This document shows, piece by piece, positions 44,364-52,352 of a stretch of DNA of 64,000 bases. Numbering within the stretch: the first letter of the stretch is position 1; the number at the start of each line of letters is the position of its first letter. This DNA is from Paenibacillus eucommiae (lineage in GTDB: Bacteria > Bacillota > Bacilli > Paenibacillales > NBRC-103111): the NCBI RefSeq assembly GCF_017874215.1, contig NZ_JAGGLB010000031.1, positions 61,075 to 125,074 on the forward strand. The letters are read 5' to 3'. Both the position numbers and the translations under genes were made by a program. Below the pieces are notes generated by a model. That model saw only the letters and a program-made list of their open reading frames with translations, was not told where the DNA came from and ran no database searches.

Positions 44364-45168
44364 GCTGCCTGAGGATATGACAGAAGACGAATTCAAAAAC
44401 ATTCATGATTTTCTGCTCCAATACGATGTTAAATATCCTGACCCCGATGCCATTAACCGTACTGTTGAAGCGGCCAGGTTTCAAATGCGCTTAAAGGCCC
44501 GTCCAAAACTGCGCCTGTGGATGCGCATGCAGCGGGTGCTGCGGCTCGCGGCCTCTGAGCTATCTATGATGAGTCCTTTATATTGGATCGTAAGCGCTGC
44601 TCTCTATGTTTCCGGCTTCATGATGATTGGGTTCAAGTTCCATGCCACTCCTGCCTTCTCCTTGTTTGCTCTTGCGCCGCTGCCATTTATTCTGGGCTTG
44701 ATGGAGGTGTTCCGCAGCCGCGACGAACGCATGCTGGAGTTGGAAATGTCCTGCGTCTTTAATGCGGCCAGTGTAATGCTGTCGAAGCTAAGTATGATCG
44801 GCGTTTATAATATTTTGTTAAATTCGCTCTGCTCCCTATGGTTAATCCGTATAACTGAGCAAACTCATTTATGGGATATCACCTTGCTTTGGATGACCCC
44901 CTTTACACTCATAAGCGGACTGTCTTTAGTGGCTGCGATTCATTTGCGCGGCAGCACCGCTGTCCTGTTCGTAATGACATTATGGCTTTCTTTTTGCCTG
45001 ATTCTTATCTTCAATCCTATTCTGATGCGCAATCTGCTAACCATGCATACGGCTTCCTACCTCCTGTTGATTGGCTTCGGAATCATGCTGACTGTCATGC
45101 AGGTATCTCGTTTACTGAAAAGAACTATGGAAATGGAAGGAATGGTTGAATTTGAAACTGATCATTAA
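44338..45168 (+). CDS. multi-pass membrane protein, possible anti-sigma
   Basis: 276 residues. A polar N-terminal cytosolic part (~1-70) is followed by about six hydrophobic segments in three pairs. It overlaps the sigma-factor gene by 26 bp, so it is translationally coupled. Position and topology suggest an anti-sigma factor or a companion of the ABC system downstream; no zinc-binding HxxxCxxC motif is present, so it is not a ZAS-type anti-sigma. No family named. Confidence 0.75.
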   Translation: MTGKSTENELPEDMTEDEFKNIHDFLLQYDVKYPDPDAINRTVEAARFQMRLKARPKLRLWMRMQRVLRLAASELSMMSPLYWIVSAALYVSGFMMIGFKFHATPAFSLFALAPLPFILGLMEVFRSRDERMLELEMSCVFNAASVMLSKLSMIGVYNILLNSLCSLWLIRITEQTHLWDITLLWMTPFTLISGLSLVAAIHLRGSTAVLFVMTLWLSFCLILIFNPILMRNLLTMHTASYLLLIGFGIMLTVMQVSRLLKRTMEMEGMVEFETDH

Positions 45169-46030
45169 AAACGTTACCCGAGCCTATAAAAGTAAAATAG
45201 CGATCGATGACGTAACCTGTGAGTTGACCCCTGGCGTCTATGGCCTGATCGGGCCCAACGGAGCAGGCAAAACGACACTGATGCGCATGCTGGCCGACGT
45301 CTTGAAGCCAACCCGCGGGGAAATTACGGTAAACGGTGAAAGCATCCGCGTTTTGGATGAGCGCTATCGGGATTTGCTGGGCTACCTGCCTCAGGATTGC
45401 GGGTTCTATAGCTACTTTACAGCTTGCCGATTCCTGCAGTATATGTCTTCTCTCAAAGGGATCAACAAGCGCGAAGCAGATAAGAAAATAGATGAGCTTC
45501 TGCAATTGGTCAACTTGAGTGAACAGAAGCATCAAAAAATAAGTAAATTTTCCGGCGGTATGAAAAGAAGGCTCGGCATCGCACAAGCTTTGCTTAATGA
45601 CCCGAAAATATTAATTCTGGACGAGCCTACGGCCGGCCTTGATCCGAAAGAGCGTGTGCGCTTCCGCAATTTGTTGTCCGACATATCCGAAGATCGCATC
45701 GTGATCCTCTCTACCCATATCATCTCTGACATTGAGTATATGGCCAAGGAAGTGCTCATACTCAAGCATGGCAGGCTGGTCAAGCAGGAAGCTCCGGAAA
45801 CCATTTTGCAGGAATTGGATGGTAAGGTTTGGCATATTACGGCTCCGGCAAGCGAGCTGGCGAGGCTGACCCAAAGCTATATCATTGGCAATTTGCAGCG
45901 GAGGGGGTATGAGATTGAGGCCAGAGTGATTGCGGATCATAAGCCGCAAGATTTAGCTTCGCTGCAGCCTCCCCGCTTGGAGGACATTTATTTGTACTAT
46001 TTTGGGGATTCCCCGGATGTGGAGGGTTGA
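45146..46030 (+). CDS. ABC transporter ATP-binding protein (exporter type)
   Basis: 294-residue ATPase. Walker A GPNGAGKTTLMR (~35-46), signature FSGGMKRRLGIAQALL, Walker B ILILDEPTAGLDP and switch His in LSTHI. The C-terminal ~80 residues are the usual accessory region of the YxlF/NatA-type single-subunit ATPases. Start TTG, after GGAAGGA; it overlaps the previous gene by 23 bp and the following permease closely. It energises export through the two permeases downstream, probably of a peptide, lipid or drug that also triggers the sigma factor (inference). Confidence 0.92.
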   Translation: MNLKLIIKNVTRAYKSKIAIDDVTCELTPGVYGLIGPNGAGKTTLMRMLADVLKPTRGEITVNGESIRVLDERYRDLLGYLPQDCGFYSYFTACRFLQYMSSLKGINKREADKKIDELLQLVNLSEQKHQKISKFSGGMKRRLGIAQALLNDPKILILDEPTAGLDPKERVRFRNLLSDISEDRIVILSTHIISDIEYMAKEVLILKHGRLVKQEAPETILQELDGKVWHITAPASELARLTQSYIIGNLQRRGYEIEARVIADHKPQDLASLQPPRLEDIYLYYFGDSPDVEG

Positions 46031-46032
46031 GC

Positions 46033-47232
46033 GTGCGACTGATCAAGTTGGAGCTGTACAAAATCTTTTCGCAAAAAGTCATTTATATAGCCTTTATTGT
46101 CTTCGCTTCACTTTATGGCATGCACTTTTTTGGCGATATCAAGCAAGAACGAGATATTAAGGCGATGCGCGCAGCCTATGAGCAATATGGCGGGGATTTG
46201 ACCGAAGAAAAAATGGTATGGGCGAACCAGGTATGGGAGGTCTATTTACAAGAAGTGGAACGTGCAAAAAAGGAGGAGAAAAAAGGTCCCCTCTCCGACT
46301 CACAACTCATCGCCCAATCCCAAGTCGCTATGGATATAAGAAACGCGCTTGAGCAAAAAGCAAACTATTTGCAGCAAATGCAGTGGCTCGAAGAGCAATC
46401 GCAAGGGAAAAGCGGCCAAGGAATGCACGAGCAGGAGACGCACGGGCAAAGCGACAATTCCGAATACAGCCGTAAAGCGGCATTGACTGAACTTCATGCT
46501 AAAGCAGCAGTTGGGTACCCCAACTACATCCTGTATCAACCGGGTTGGAATCATATCCTGCGATTTATGAATGAGATTGGGTACTTTTTTGCGGCAGCAC
46601 TTACGATAGTCGGTTTGTCGGGCACCTTCAGCAGGGAATACGCCTCCCACATGGACCATTTGTTATTCAGCAGCCGGCACGGACGAAGGAAAATGGTGCT
46701 TTCCAAAATCGCTGCGGCTGCCATCTATTGTGTGGTGATCGTACTAGCATACAGCTGTATTGCCTTTGTGCTGAATGCTTACTACTATGGACTGGGCGGC
46801 TGGAACGCTAACGTAGTGAATTTATACAACTTATTTGCTGGTACTTCTTTCAATGGGCCAATATGGCTCTTCTATCTCAGACAGCTGTCCTATGCGATCC
46901 TTGGCTGCACGGCGCTTGGCCTGTTTGTGATGCTGGTGTCCTCCTGGACCCGATCTTCCATAATTCCAGCTTTCATTAGCGGTATTGTTTTTATGCTGCC
47001 TATTGTCGTTATATTTGTTCAAATCCCGTCAGAGCTGCTTACTATATTGATTCTTCAAGTGTTCCGTTACATGGAATTCATCCAGTTGGAGAGTCTGAAT
47101 ACCTTTATGACCTATAATTTTTTCGGAATTCCTCTGTTGTATGAGCATGCCTTGCTCTATATAATGCTTGTTTTACTGTGCCTGTCTGCATGGCTTATCT
47201 TATTTAGTATAAGAAGACGGCAGGTGACCTGA
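46033..47232 (+). CDS. ABC-2-type membrane permease
   Basis: About 400 residues. Membrane helix at the N-terminus (VIYIAFIVFASLYGMHFF), a long charged extracellular loop (~45-165, rich in Glu, Lys and Gln) and then five to six helices. The GTG at 46033 follows GGAGGG by 6 nt and overlaps the ATPase stop region. The fold is like ABC-2 permeases of the NatB/YxlG group. Pairs with the permease immediately downstream. Confidence 0.85.
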   Translation: MRLIKLELYKIFSQKVIYIAFIVFASLYGMHFFGDIKQERDIKAMRAAYEQYGGDLTEEKMVWANQVWEVYLQEVERAKKEEKKGPLSDSQLIAQSQVAMDIRNALEQKANYLQQMQWLEEQSQGKSGQGMHEQETHGQSDNSEYSRKAALTELHAKAAVGYPNYILYQPGWNHILRFMNEIGYFFAAALTIVGLSGTFSREYASHMDHLLFSSRHGRRKMVLSKIAAAAIYCVVIVLAYSCIAFVLNAYYYGLGGWNANVVNLYNLFAGTSFNGPIWLFYLRQLSYAILGCTALGLFVMLVSSWTRSSIIPAFISGIVFMLPIVVIFVQIPSELLTILILQVFRYMEFIQLESLNTFMTYNFFGIPLLYEHALLYIMLVLLCLSAWLILFSIRRRQVT

Positions 47233-47233
47233 T

Positions 47234-48199
47234 GTGTGGATGTTGATTCGTATGGAACTGTATAAGATCACGCACACGAAATGGCTGCCTCTCTTATACG
47301 TTTCTTTGGCTATCATTTATATCTTTTTGAGCTGCTCCTACTATAGGTGGAATGATACGATGGCTTGGGAACGAATCACGTACTTTCCATATTCGATAGG
47401 AACGATTTTTGAAGGTATGCTTCTGCTGCTTGCGCTTCCTGCCTGCTTTACTCAAGAGTACGTGCTGCGTACAGATGCTCTGCTCCTCAGCTCCAAGCAT
47501 GGTAGAGGCAGAGTCATCCGCGCGAAGCTCGCAGCCTCCTTCTTGTTCATCACGGCAATCGTGATTGGATGCTGGATCATCAACGTCGCCGTAAACGTAG
47601 GGTTGGCTGGTTGGGATGGGTCTGCTGGGTCTGCTGGGTCTGTTGGTGCCGCTGGGCCTGCCGGAGCCGCTGGAGCCGCTGGGGCCGCTGGGGCCGCTGG
47701 GGCCGCTGGGGCCGCTGGGGCCGCTGGGGCCGTCGAGGCCGTCGAGGCCACCGGCTGGGCTGGCTGGGCTGGCTGGGACTGGCCGATTCAGCAACTGACC
47801 CGGTATGCGTCTTCCCCTTATGCGATGAGCATCTGGCAGTATACCTTGGTGCAAGCTTTGACCAATTGGCTCGGTTGTATCGTCTTTGGTTTGTTCATCC
47901 TGTTCCTATCCGCCAGAAGCCGAACCTATCTGATCGTATTTTTTATCGCTGGCCTTGTTTTCGCTCTGCCTTTTTTTATCCGCAGCACTTCGGACCTCTC
48001 TATGCCTTGGCTGATGAAAAACATAACATTTTCAGATTTCATGAGAGTCGAAAATATATTTAACCGCCCTAGATTTGTAAATGCTGGCAAATGGACTCTG
48101 CAACTACCCTATGCTTTATTTTATGCGTATATGCTCTTGCTTGCCGCTATATTTACGAATGCCGCTTACCGGAGCTTTAAAAATCGGGAAGTGATATAA
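47234..48199 (+). CDS. ABC-2-type membrane permease with collagen-like Gly-Ala-Ala array
   Basis: 321 residues with about six membrane segments. Start GTG just after the previous stop. Between the third and fourth segments (~residues 128-180) lies a low-complexity loop of Gly-X-Y triplets, mostly Gly-Ala-Ala, then Trp/Gly/Ala repeats, encoded by a 9-bp array. Such an insert is not part of the family fold and probably lies outside the membrane. Last gene of the sigma-factor operon; the terminator is at 48461-48490. Confidence 0.85.
   Translation: MWMLIRMELYKITHTKWLPLLYVSLAIIYIFLSCSYYRWNDTMAWERITYFPYSIGTIFEGMLLLLALPACFTQEYVLRTDALLLSSKHGRGRVIRAKLAASFLFITAIVIGCWIINVAVNVGLAGWDGSAGSAGSVGAAGPAGAAGAAGAAGAAGAAGAAGAAGAVEAVEATGWAGWAGWDWPIQQLTRYASSPYAMSIWQYTLVQALTNWLGCIVFGLFILFLSARSRTYLIVFFIAGLVFALPFFIRSTSDLSMPWLMKNITFSDFMRVENIFNRPRFVNAGKWTLQLPYALFYAYMLLLAAIFTNAAYRSFKNREVI
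47614..47783. repeat. 9-bp minisatellite in a permease gene
   Basis: About eight near-perfect copies of GCCGCTGGG flanked by degenerate copies of GGGTCTGCT and GGCTGGGCT. All three forward frames stay open through it, and it encodes Gly-Ala-Ala triplets in the gene frame. Confidence 0.85.
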
Positions 48200-48239
48200 C
48201 TTATAAGCAAACTCAATATGCGGTCCAAAGTTCAGTCAT

Positions 48240-48492
48240 ACCCCAAAAAACAAAAATCTGTTTTATATGGTGGAATGCACAGGGGGTGAACCCTGGGGTT
48301 CAGTCCGCGCGGACGTAATGAAGTGAAATGTCTTCGAAAGTATTCTCCTAATGAAGGAGCACGGCGTCTGAATCTACCGCTAAAAGTCCTCGTCGAGTCA
48401 GCTTCGTCAGCCATTGGATCAGGAGTCGGATATCGGACATCCCCTTAACTCCATAAAAGCAAAAAGTCGTTCTTTAGAGCGGCTTTTTTCGA
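48240..48492 (+). ncRNA. candidate structured RNA with its own terminator
   Basis: No coding frame with support. The plus strand holds a series of short hairpins: TGAACC/GGTTCA (48287-48302), GTCC-GCGC-GGAC (48303-48314), GAAG/CTTC (48320-48335) and CTCC/GGAG (48345-48359), and it ends in an intrinsic terminator. It may be the 3' part of the sigma-factor operon transcript or a separate small RNA. It matches no riboswitch, 6S, tmRNA, SRP or RNase P signature I know. Confidence 0.4.
48461..48490 (+). terminator. intrinsic terminator
   Basis: Stem AAAAAGTCGTTC (48461-48472) with GAGCGGCTTTTT (48477-48488), two G-T pairs, then T-run. Ends the structured region after the sigma-factor/ABC operon. 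Confidence 0.8.
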
Positions 48493-48524
48493 ATCTTGGG
48501 AATCAGTTCCGTTCACATCGTGAT

Positions 48525-48720
48525 TATTGTATCTAATCATTCGGACATTAGCGACCGTTAGCGTCGTTTATTCGAAATTCCGGCTTTATTATGGACATTA
48601 GTGTCCATAAGCGAGAGAATTATCAAAGAAAAGCGTAAAGTTTTCTTCTAATGGTCATTAGTGTCCATAAATAAAGTGAATTTACTTTATTTTTGCTCTA
48701 ACGGTCATGATTGACCACTT
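48525..48720. repeat. cluster of TAATGGTCATTA/TTAGTGTCCATAA motifs
   Basis: Repeated 10-12-bp motifs in alternating orientation (TAGCGACCGTTAGCG, TATGGACATTAGTGTCCATAAG, TAATGGTCATTAGTGTCCATAA, TAACGGTCATGATTGACCA). Related motifs occur at 26.87-27.07 kb and 63.87-63.95 kb. The last reaches into the end of the next minus-strand gene. Confidence 0.6.
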
Positions 48721-49333
48721 GATAGGTGCGATAACGCTGCTGTCCATTGTGAACTATTAAAACACTCATTTCTACAAGCTTGTCTAAAATACGTCTCGCC
48801 TGTCTAGTGGATCGATTCAAGTGCAAGGCAAGTTCATCGGAGCGAAAAGGTCTAATGACGCCACGCGCAAACCGCAAAGTCTCTGCTTCAATCCAACTGA
48901 GCGAATGATTTGTTGACATGGACACCAACTTACCGATAAAGGACAAAGCCAACTGCTTGATAACCTCTGGTTCTTCCTCGATCGACAAGTATGCAACAGG
49001 CAGGAACAGCCAATCGTCCAATACTAGGTACGCTTGTTTTTTGCATAAATCCCTGAACCGCCATGATTCAATATCTCTGGCGTGAGATCGGTAACCGTGG
49101 ATTTCGATGCAGCCTTTGGCTCCGCCGGGCATATAGGTAAGATCTAGATAACGAAATCGGTTGCCATAATCCCGAACTTCCCATTCCGCATACAAATGAT
49201 TAAAGTTACCTACAGCAGGGTACCATATCGTTCTCAAAAACTCTTTTGTACCGTGTCCAATTTCCTTCTGAAGTATTTCGCGTCTTCTCGGATTTTTTTC
49301 TACAGCAAGTTGATCGTGAATCCATTGGTTCAT
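48698..49333 (-). CDS. nuclease-fold-like protein with C-terminal winged helix
   Basis: 211 residues, no membrane segment. The N-terminal part resembles a very short PD-(D/E)xK or Vsr/DUF559-type fold: D in FRYLDLTYM (~83-91), E in GCIEIHGY (~98-105) and a downstream amphipathic helix (ESWRFRDLCKKQAYLVLDDW). The C-terminal ~60 residues are a winged HTH (RSDELALHLNRSTRQARRILDKLVEMSVLI). Similar proteins are often labelled transcriptional regulators. If the nuclease residues are real, it could be a sequence-directed nuclease or a regulator that re-uses the fold. The catalytic Lys expected in ExK is His here, so activity is doubtful. Confidence 0.6.
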   Translation of the reverse strand: MNQWIHDQLAVEKNPRRREILQKEIGHGTKEFLRTIWYPAVGNFNHLYAEWEVRDYGNRFRYLDLTYMPGGAKGCIEIHGYRSHARDIESWRFRDLCKKQAYLVLDDWLFLPVAYLSIEEEPEVIKQLALSFIGKLVSMSTNHSLSWIEAETLRFARGVIRPFRSDELALHLNRSTRQARRILDKLVEMSVLIVHNGQQRYRTYQVVNHDR

Positions 49334-49383
49334 CTTCGTCTCAAAACTACTAATTAGTACTCCCTCCTTTCGATTTGGAAAAT

Positions 49384-49439
49384 TAAAAATGCCACCTTGA
49401 TCCGGAATCGCAAGAGATTCCTCATAATCAAAGCGGCAT
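49384..49439 (-). terminator. long nested hairpin, terminator of the malic enzyme gene
   Basis: Nested pairs ATGCC/GGCAT (49389-49393/49435-49439), TTGAT/ATCAA and GGAATC/GATTCC. On the minus strand it is followed by TTTTTAATTTT. It lies between the malic enzyme gene and the next gene start, so it could also act as an attenuator of the downstream gene. Confidence 0.65.
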
Positions 49440-49540
49440 GTGCTTCACACCGTTACATAATTTTACATTAGTATATTTCATGAGTTCGGATTTGGCAATA
49501 ATTTTTTAAAGTCCTGGCGTATAGCGAAAGAAGTACGTGC

Positions 49541-49580
49541 TTTCTAATGCTTTCTAATGCTTTCTAATGCTTTCTAATGC
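49541..49580. repeat. 10-bp tandem repeat, four perfect copies
   Basis: TTTCTAATGC repeated four times without change, in the leader between malic enzyme and the terminator hairpin. Confidence 0.95.
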
Positions 49581-49647
49581 TCCTCTTGCTTCACCACGTT
49601 TACGTCTGTCACACATACCAACTATTTACTTCCATTATACTAGGATA

Positions 49648-51111
49648 CTACGGGACTAAATAGGTGTCTCCCTTGTCTGTTTTGTCTGTTTGTGTGATTT
49701 CCGTACGCCGCCGGCGAGCTACACCAGAGTCATAAGCGGCAGCGATGACTGCTTCCTTAACCCGGTCGACAACGTGGGGATTGAACACGCTCGGTATAAT
49801 GTACTGCTCGTTCAATTCTTCGTCACCGACTATGGACGCGATTGCACGGGCCGCAGCCAGCTTCATCTTCTCTGTCACGCGCGATGCGCGGCAATCCAAG
49901 ACGCCCCGGAACATACCGGGAAAACAAAGCACGTTATTGATTTGGTTGGGATAATCGGAGCGACCTGTCGCCATGACTCGGACATAATCCTCCGCCTCCT
50001 CCGGATCGATCTCCGGACTCGGGTTTGCCATTGCGAATACGATAGCATCTTTGGCCATTCGCTGCACGTCATGCTTCTTCAATACTCCGGGTCCGGAGAC
50101 ACCGATGAACACATCCGCCCCCGCGATAACATTGGTTAATCCGCCTGTTTCGTCATTCGGATTGGTGTTGCTGGCATACCAATTCCATGACTCCTGCCCG
50201 TAATCCGTCCCGCGTGTTAGCACCCCGAACCGGTCGACGCCAATTATGTTGACGGCACCGGCCGCCAGCAATATTTTCGTACAGGCGATGCCCGCGGCGC
50301 CAATTCCGCTAAAGACGATTTTGCACTCTTCCAGCCGCTTGCCCACCAGTTTAAGCGCATTAAGCAGGCCGGCCAGCATCACGACGGCGGTTCCGTGCTG
50401 ATCGTCGTGGAATACGGGAATATCGAGTTCCTCCGTCAATCGCCGTTCGATCTCAAAGCACCTCGGAGAGGAGATATCCTCCAGATTAATGGCGCCGAAA
50501 GTAGGCGCTATAGCTTTAATTGTACGGATGATCTCTTCCGTATCCTGCGTATCCAAACAAATCGGGACAGCGTCTACGCCCGCAAACTGTTTGAATAGCA
50601 TTGCCTTTCCTTCCATGACAGGCATGGCCGCTAGCGGGCCGATATTGCCGAGGCCAAGTACGGCAGAGCCATCCGTCACGACGGCGGCCATATTCCGTTT
50701 GACGGTCAACGTATGCGCGCGTGACGGATCTTCGTGAATGGCCATGCAAACCCGGGCAACGCCCGGCGTATATACTCGGGAGAGGTCATCCCGATTTCTG
50801 ATCGGTATCTTCGATGCCATTTCGATTTTCCCGCCGAGATGGAGCAGGAATGTCTGGTCAGAGATGTTGACTACCCGTACGCCCGGCAAGCTCCCTGCCG
50901 CCTTGGCGATCAGATCCGATTGCAAAGGATCTATCACATTAACAGTCATGTCCCGCACCGTCATTTGCCTGTTAGCCCGAGTGACGTCAATGGCGACAAT
51001 GTCTCCTCCCGCATCGCCGATCGCCGTAGCGATCTGACCTAACGTTACTTTCTTCGTATCGATCTCTAGCCGAATAATAATCGTCGTACCGGCTCCGCCT
51101 GACAAAGACAT
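49648..51111 (-). CDS. NAD(P)-dependent malic enzyme with N-terminal ACT domain
   Basis: 487 residues. Oxidative decarboxylation of malate to pyruvate in the cytosol. An ACT-type regulatory domain is at ~8-85 (IIIRLEIDTKKVTLGQIATAIGD), followed by the short-form malic enzyme: catalytic Tyr/Lys region RVYTPGVARVC, metal site EDISSPRCFEIE and DIPVFHDDQHGTA, and NAD(P)-binding FSGIGAAGIACTKIL. The ACT domain suggests amino-acid control. ATG after GGGAGG. It lies about 250 bp downstream of the hut-type genes on the same strand, separated by the 16-bp minisatellite; converting malate made from glutamate to pyruvate would fit growth on histidine-like compounds (inference). The last ~20 residues are a charged tail. 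Confidence 0.92.
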   Translation of the reverse strand: MSLSGGAGTTIIIRLEIDTKKVTLGQIATAIGDAGGDIVAIDVTRANRQMTVRDMTVNVIDPLQSDLIAKAAGSLPGVRVVNISDQTFLLHLGGKIEMASKIPIRNRDDLSRVYTPGVARVCMAIHEDPSRAHTLTVKRNMAAVVTDGSAVLGLGNIGPLAAMPVMEGKAMLFKQFAGVDAVPICLDTQDTEEIIRTIKAIAPTFGAINLEDISSPRCFEIERRLTEELDIPVFHDDQHGTAVVMLAGLLNALKLVGKRLEECKIVFSGIGAAGIACTKILLAAGAVNIIGVDRFGVLTRGTDYGQESWNWYASNTNPNDETGGLTNVIAGADVFIGVSGPGVLKKHDVQRMAKDAIVFAMANPSPEIDPEEAEDYVRVMATGRSDYPNQINNVLCFPGMFRGVLDCRASRVTEKMKLAAARAIASIVGDEELNEQYIIPSVFNPHVVDRVKEAVIAAAYDSGVARRRRTEITQTDKTDKGDTYLVP

Positions 51112-51156
51112 CTTTCCTTACCTCCCAATTATGCAATTCAACCGTAGCGACACGCT

Positions 51157-51364
51157 GGTTCCTCCTACTGGTGATGCCCGCTACCGGTGGCTCCCTCTAC
51201 CAGTGATGCCTGCTAACGATGGTTCCCTCTACCGGTGATTTCCCCTACCAGTGTTTCCCTCTACCAGTGATTCCCCCCACCCGAGGTTCCCGCTACCAGT
51301 GGTTCTTCCCACCCGTGGTTTCCGCTACCAGTGATTTCCCCTACCGGTTGTTCCCGCTATCTTT
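51157..51364. repeat. 16-bp minisatellite, 13 contiguous units
   Basis: Thirteen units of exactly 16 bp (consensus GGTTCCCGCTACCAGT, several with GATTCCC) with no indels. The last unit overlaps the stop codon of hutG. The array fills nearly all of the gap between hutG and malic enzyme. Confidence 0.93.
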
Positions 51365-52352
51365 AGTAAGCATGCTTTGGTCGATGTTTGAACCCGCATA
51401 GAAAGTTCAATAGCAGATAAGCGCCGGTTTTCACCGTGATCAAGCTTCGATCATCCCGGTGCGGATCAAGACAAACGATATCCATAGCCGCAACTTTGGG
51501 GTGTTTTCCAATTTGATACACGGCTTCAAGCAGTTCCCAAGAGTACATGCCTCCGGGCGTCGATGCCGGAGCGGCTGGAGCGAATGCCGCGTCCAGCACA
51601 TCGATGTCCACCGTCAAGTAGATCAAATCTACTTTATCGTCCAAATAGGCCAGTGCTTCAGACAATACCTTTTCCATACCAAGCTTCCGTACGGTTCTGA
51701 AAGTGTAGTACTTGAGTTCCAGTTCATCGGCATATTGCTTGTAAGCAAGGGAATTGAAGTAGCCGTGCAAGCCAATGTTGACGATATGCTGCGCTTTTAC
51801 CGTTCCCGACTCGATCAAACCGCGCATGGGAGTACCGTTGCTCGGTCCGCCGTCTTGAAGATTCCGCAAATCGAAATGCGTGTCGAACTGGAGGATTCCG
51901 ATTTTTTTACCCTGATGATAACGCTGCAAACCTTTGACGAGCGGACAAGTGATCGAGTGATCCCCCCCGATGGATAAAGGCGTGATCGAGTTGTTTTTCT
52001 CTAATACTTCCAGCATGGCCTGTTCGATGTTGTGATGACACTTCGGTATATCGGTCACGTGCATCTTCACATCACCCATATCGGCAATGCGCAAATCGGA
52101 TAAATCGACATCGTAGTCGATGTTGTAGGCTGCGAATGACTGCCAGACTGAACGAATCGCATTCGGATTTTCGCTGGCTGCGGAAGCGCTGATCGAAGAT
52201 CTGGAAAGCGGCACGCCAAGCAAGCAGACTTCGTATCGTTGGTCAGCCGTGTATTCGGCAATCAGCTGGTTCATTTTCAGATCGAGCCTATCAGCTGATT
52301 TCCCTCTATAAATCAATCCCGGAGGATTAATATAATCATAGACATCAGACAA
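51363..52352 (-). CDS. hutG: formimidoylglutamase
   Basis: Ureohydrolase that splits N-formimidoyl-L-glutamate to glutamate and formamide, the last step of the hut pathway in Bacillus. About 329 residues from TTG at 52352, chosen for the GGGAGGG site 8 nt upstream; the frame runs further back over hutI but codes nothing sensible. The dimanganese ligands are in GGDHSIT, DTHFDLR and DIDVLD. Length matches B. subtilis HutG. It overlaps the hutI stop by 8 bp. Agmatinase is the alternative, but the hut context decides. Confidence 0.9.
   Translation of the reverse strand: MSDVYDYINPPGLIYRGKSADRLDLKMNQLIAEYTADQRYEVCLLGVPLSRSSISASAASENPNAIRSVWQSFAAYNIDYDVDLSDLRIADMGDVKMHVTDIPKCHHNIEQAMLEVLEKNNSITPLSIGGDHSITCPLVKGLQRYHQGKKIGILQFDTHFDLRNLQDGGPSNGTPMRGLIESGTVKAQHIVNIGLHGYFNSLAYKQYADELELKYYTFRTVRKLGMEKVLSEALAYLDDKVDLIYLTVDIDVLDAAFAPAAPASTPGGMYSWELLEAVYQIGKHPKVAAMDIVCLDPHRDDRSLITVKTGAYLLLNFLCGFKHRPKHAY

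Noticed and set aside
47294..47854. Gly/Pro/Ser-rich reading frames on both strands over the permease gene
   Set aside because: They arise from the 9-bp array, which is open in many frames; only the plus-strand permease frame has membrane segments and operon context.
48240..48460. Group II intron domain or riboswitch
   Set aside because: No GUGYG 5' end, no domain V, no reverse transcriptase, and no known riboswitch core; kept only as an unassigned structured RNA candidate.
51157..51364. CRISPR-like array
   Set aside because: Units are contiguous 16-bp repeats without spacers and no cas genes are near.
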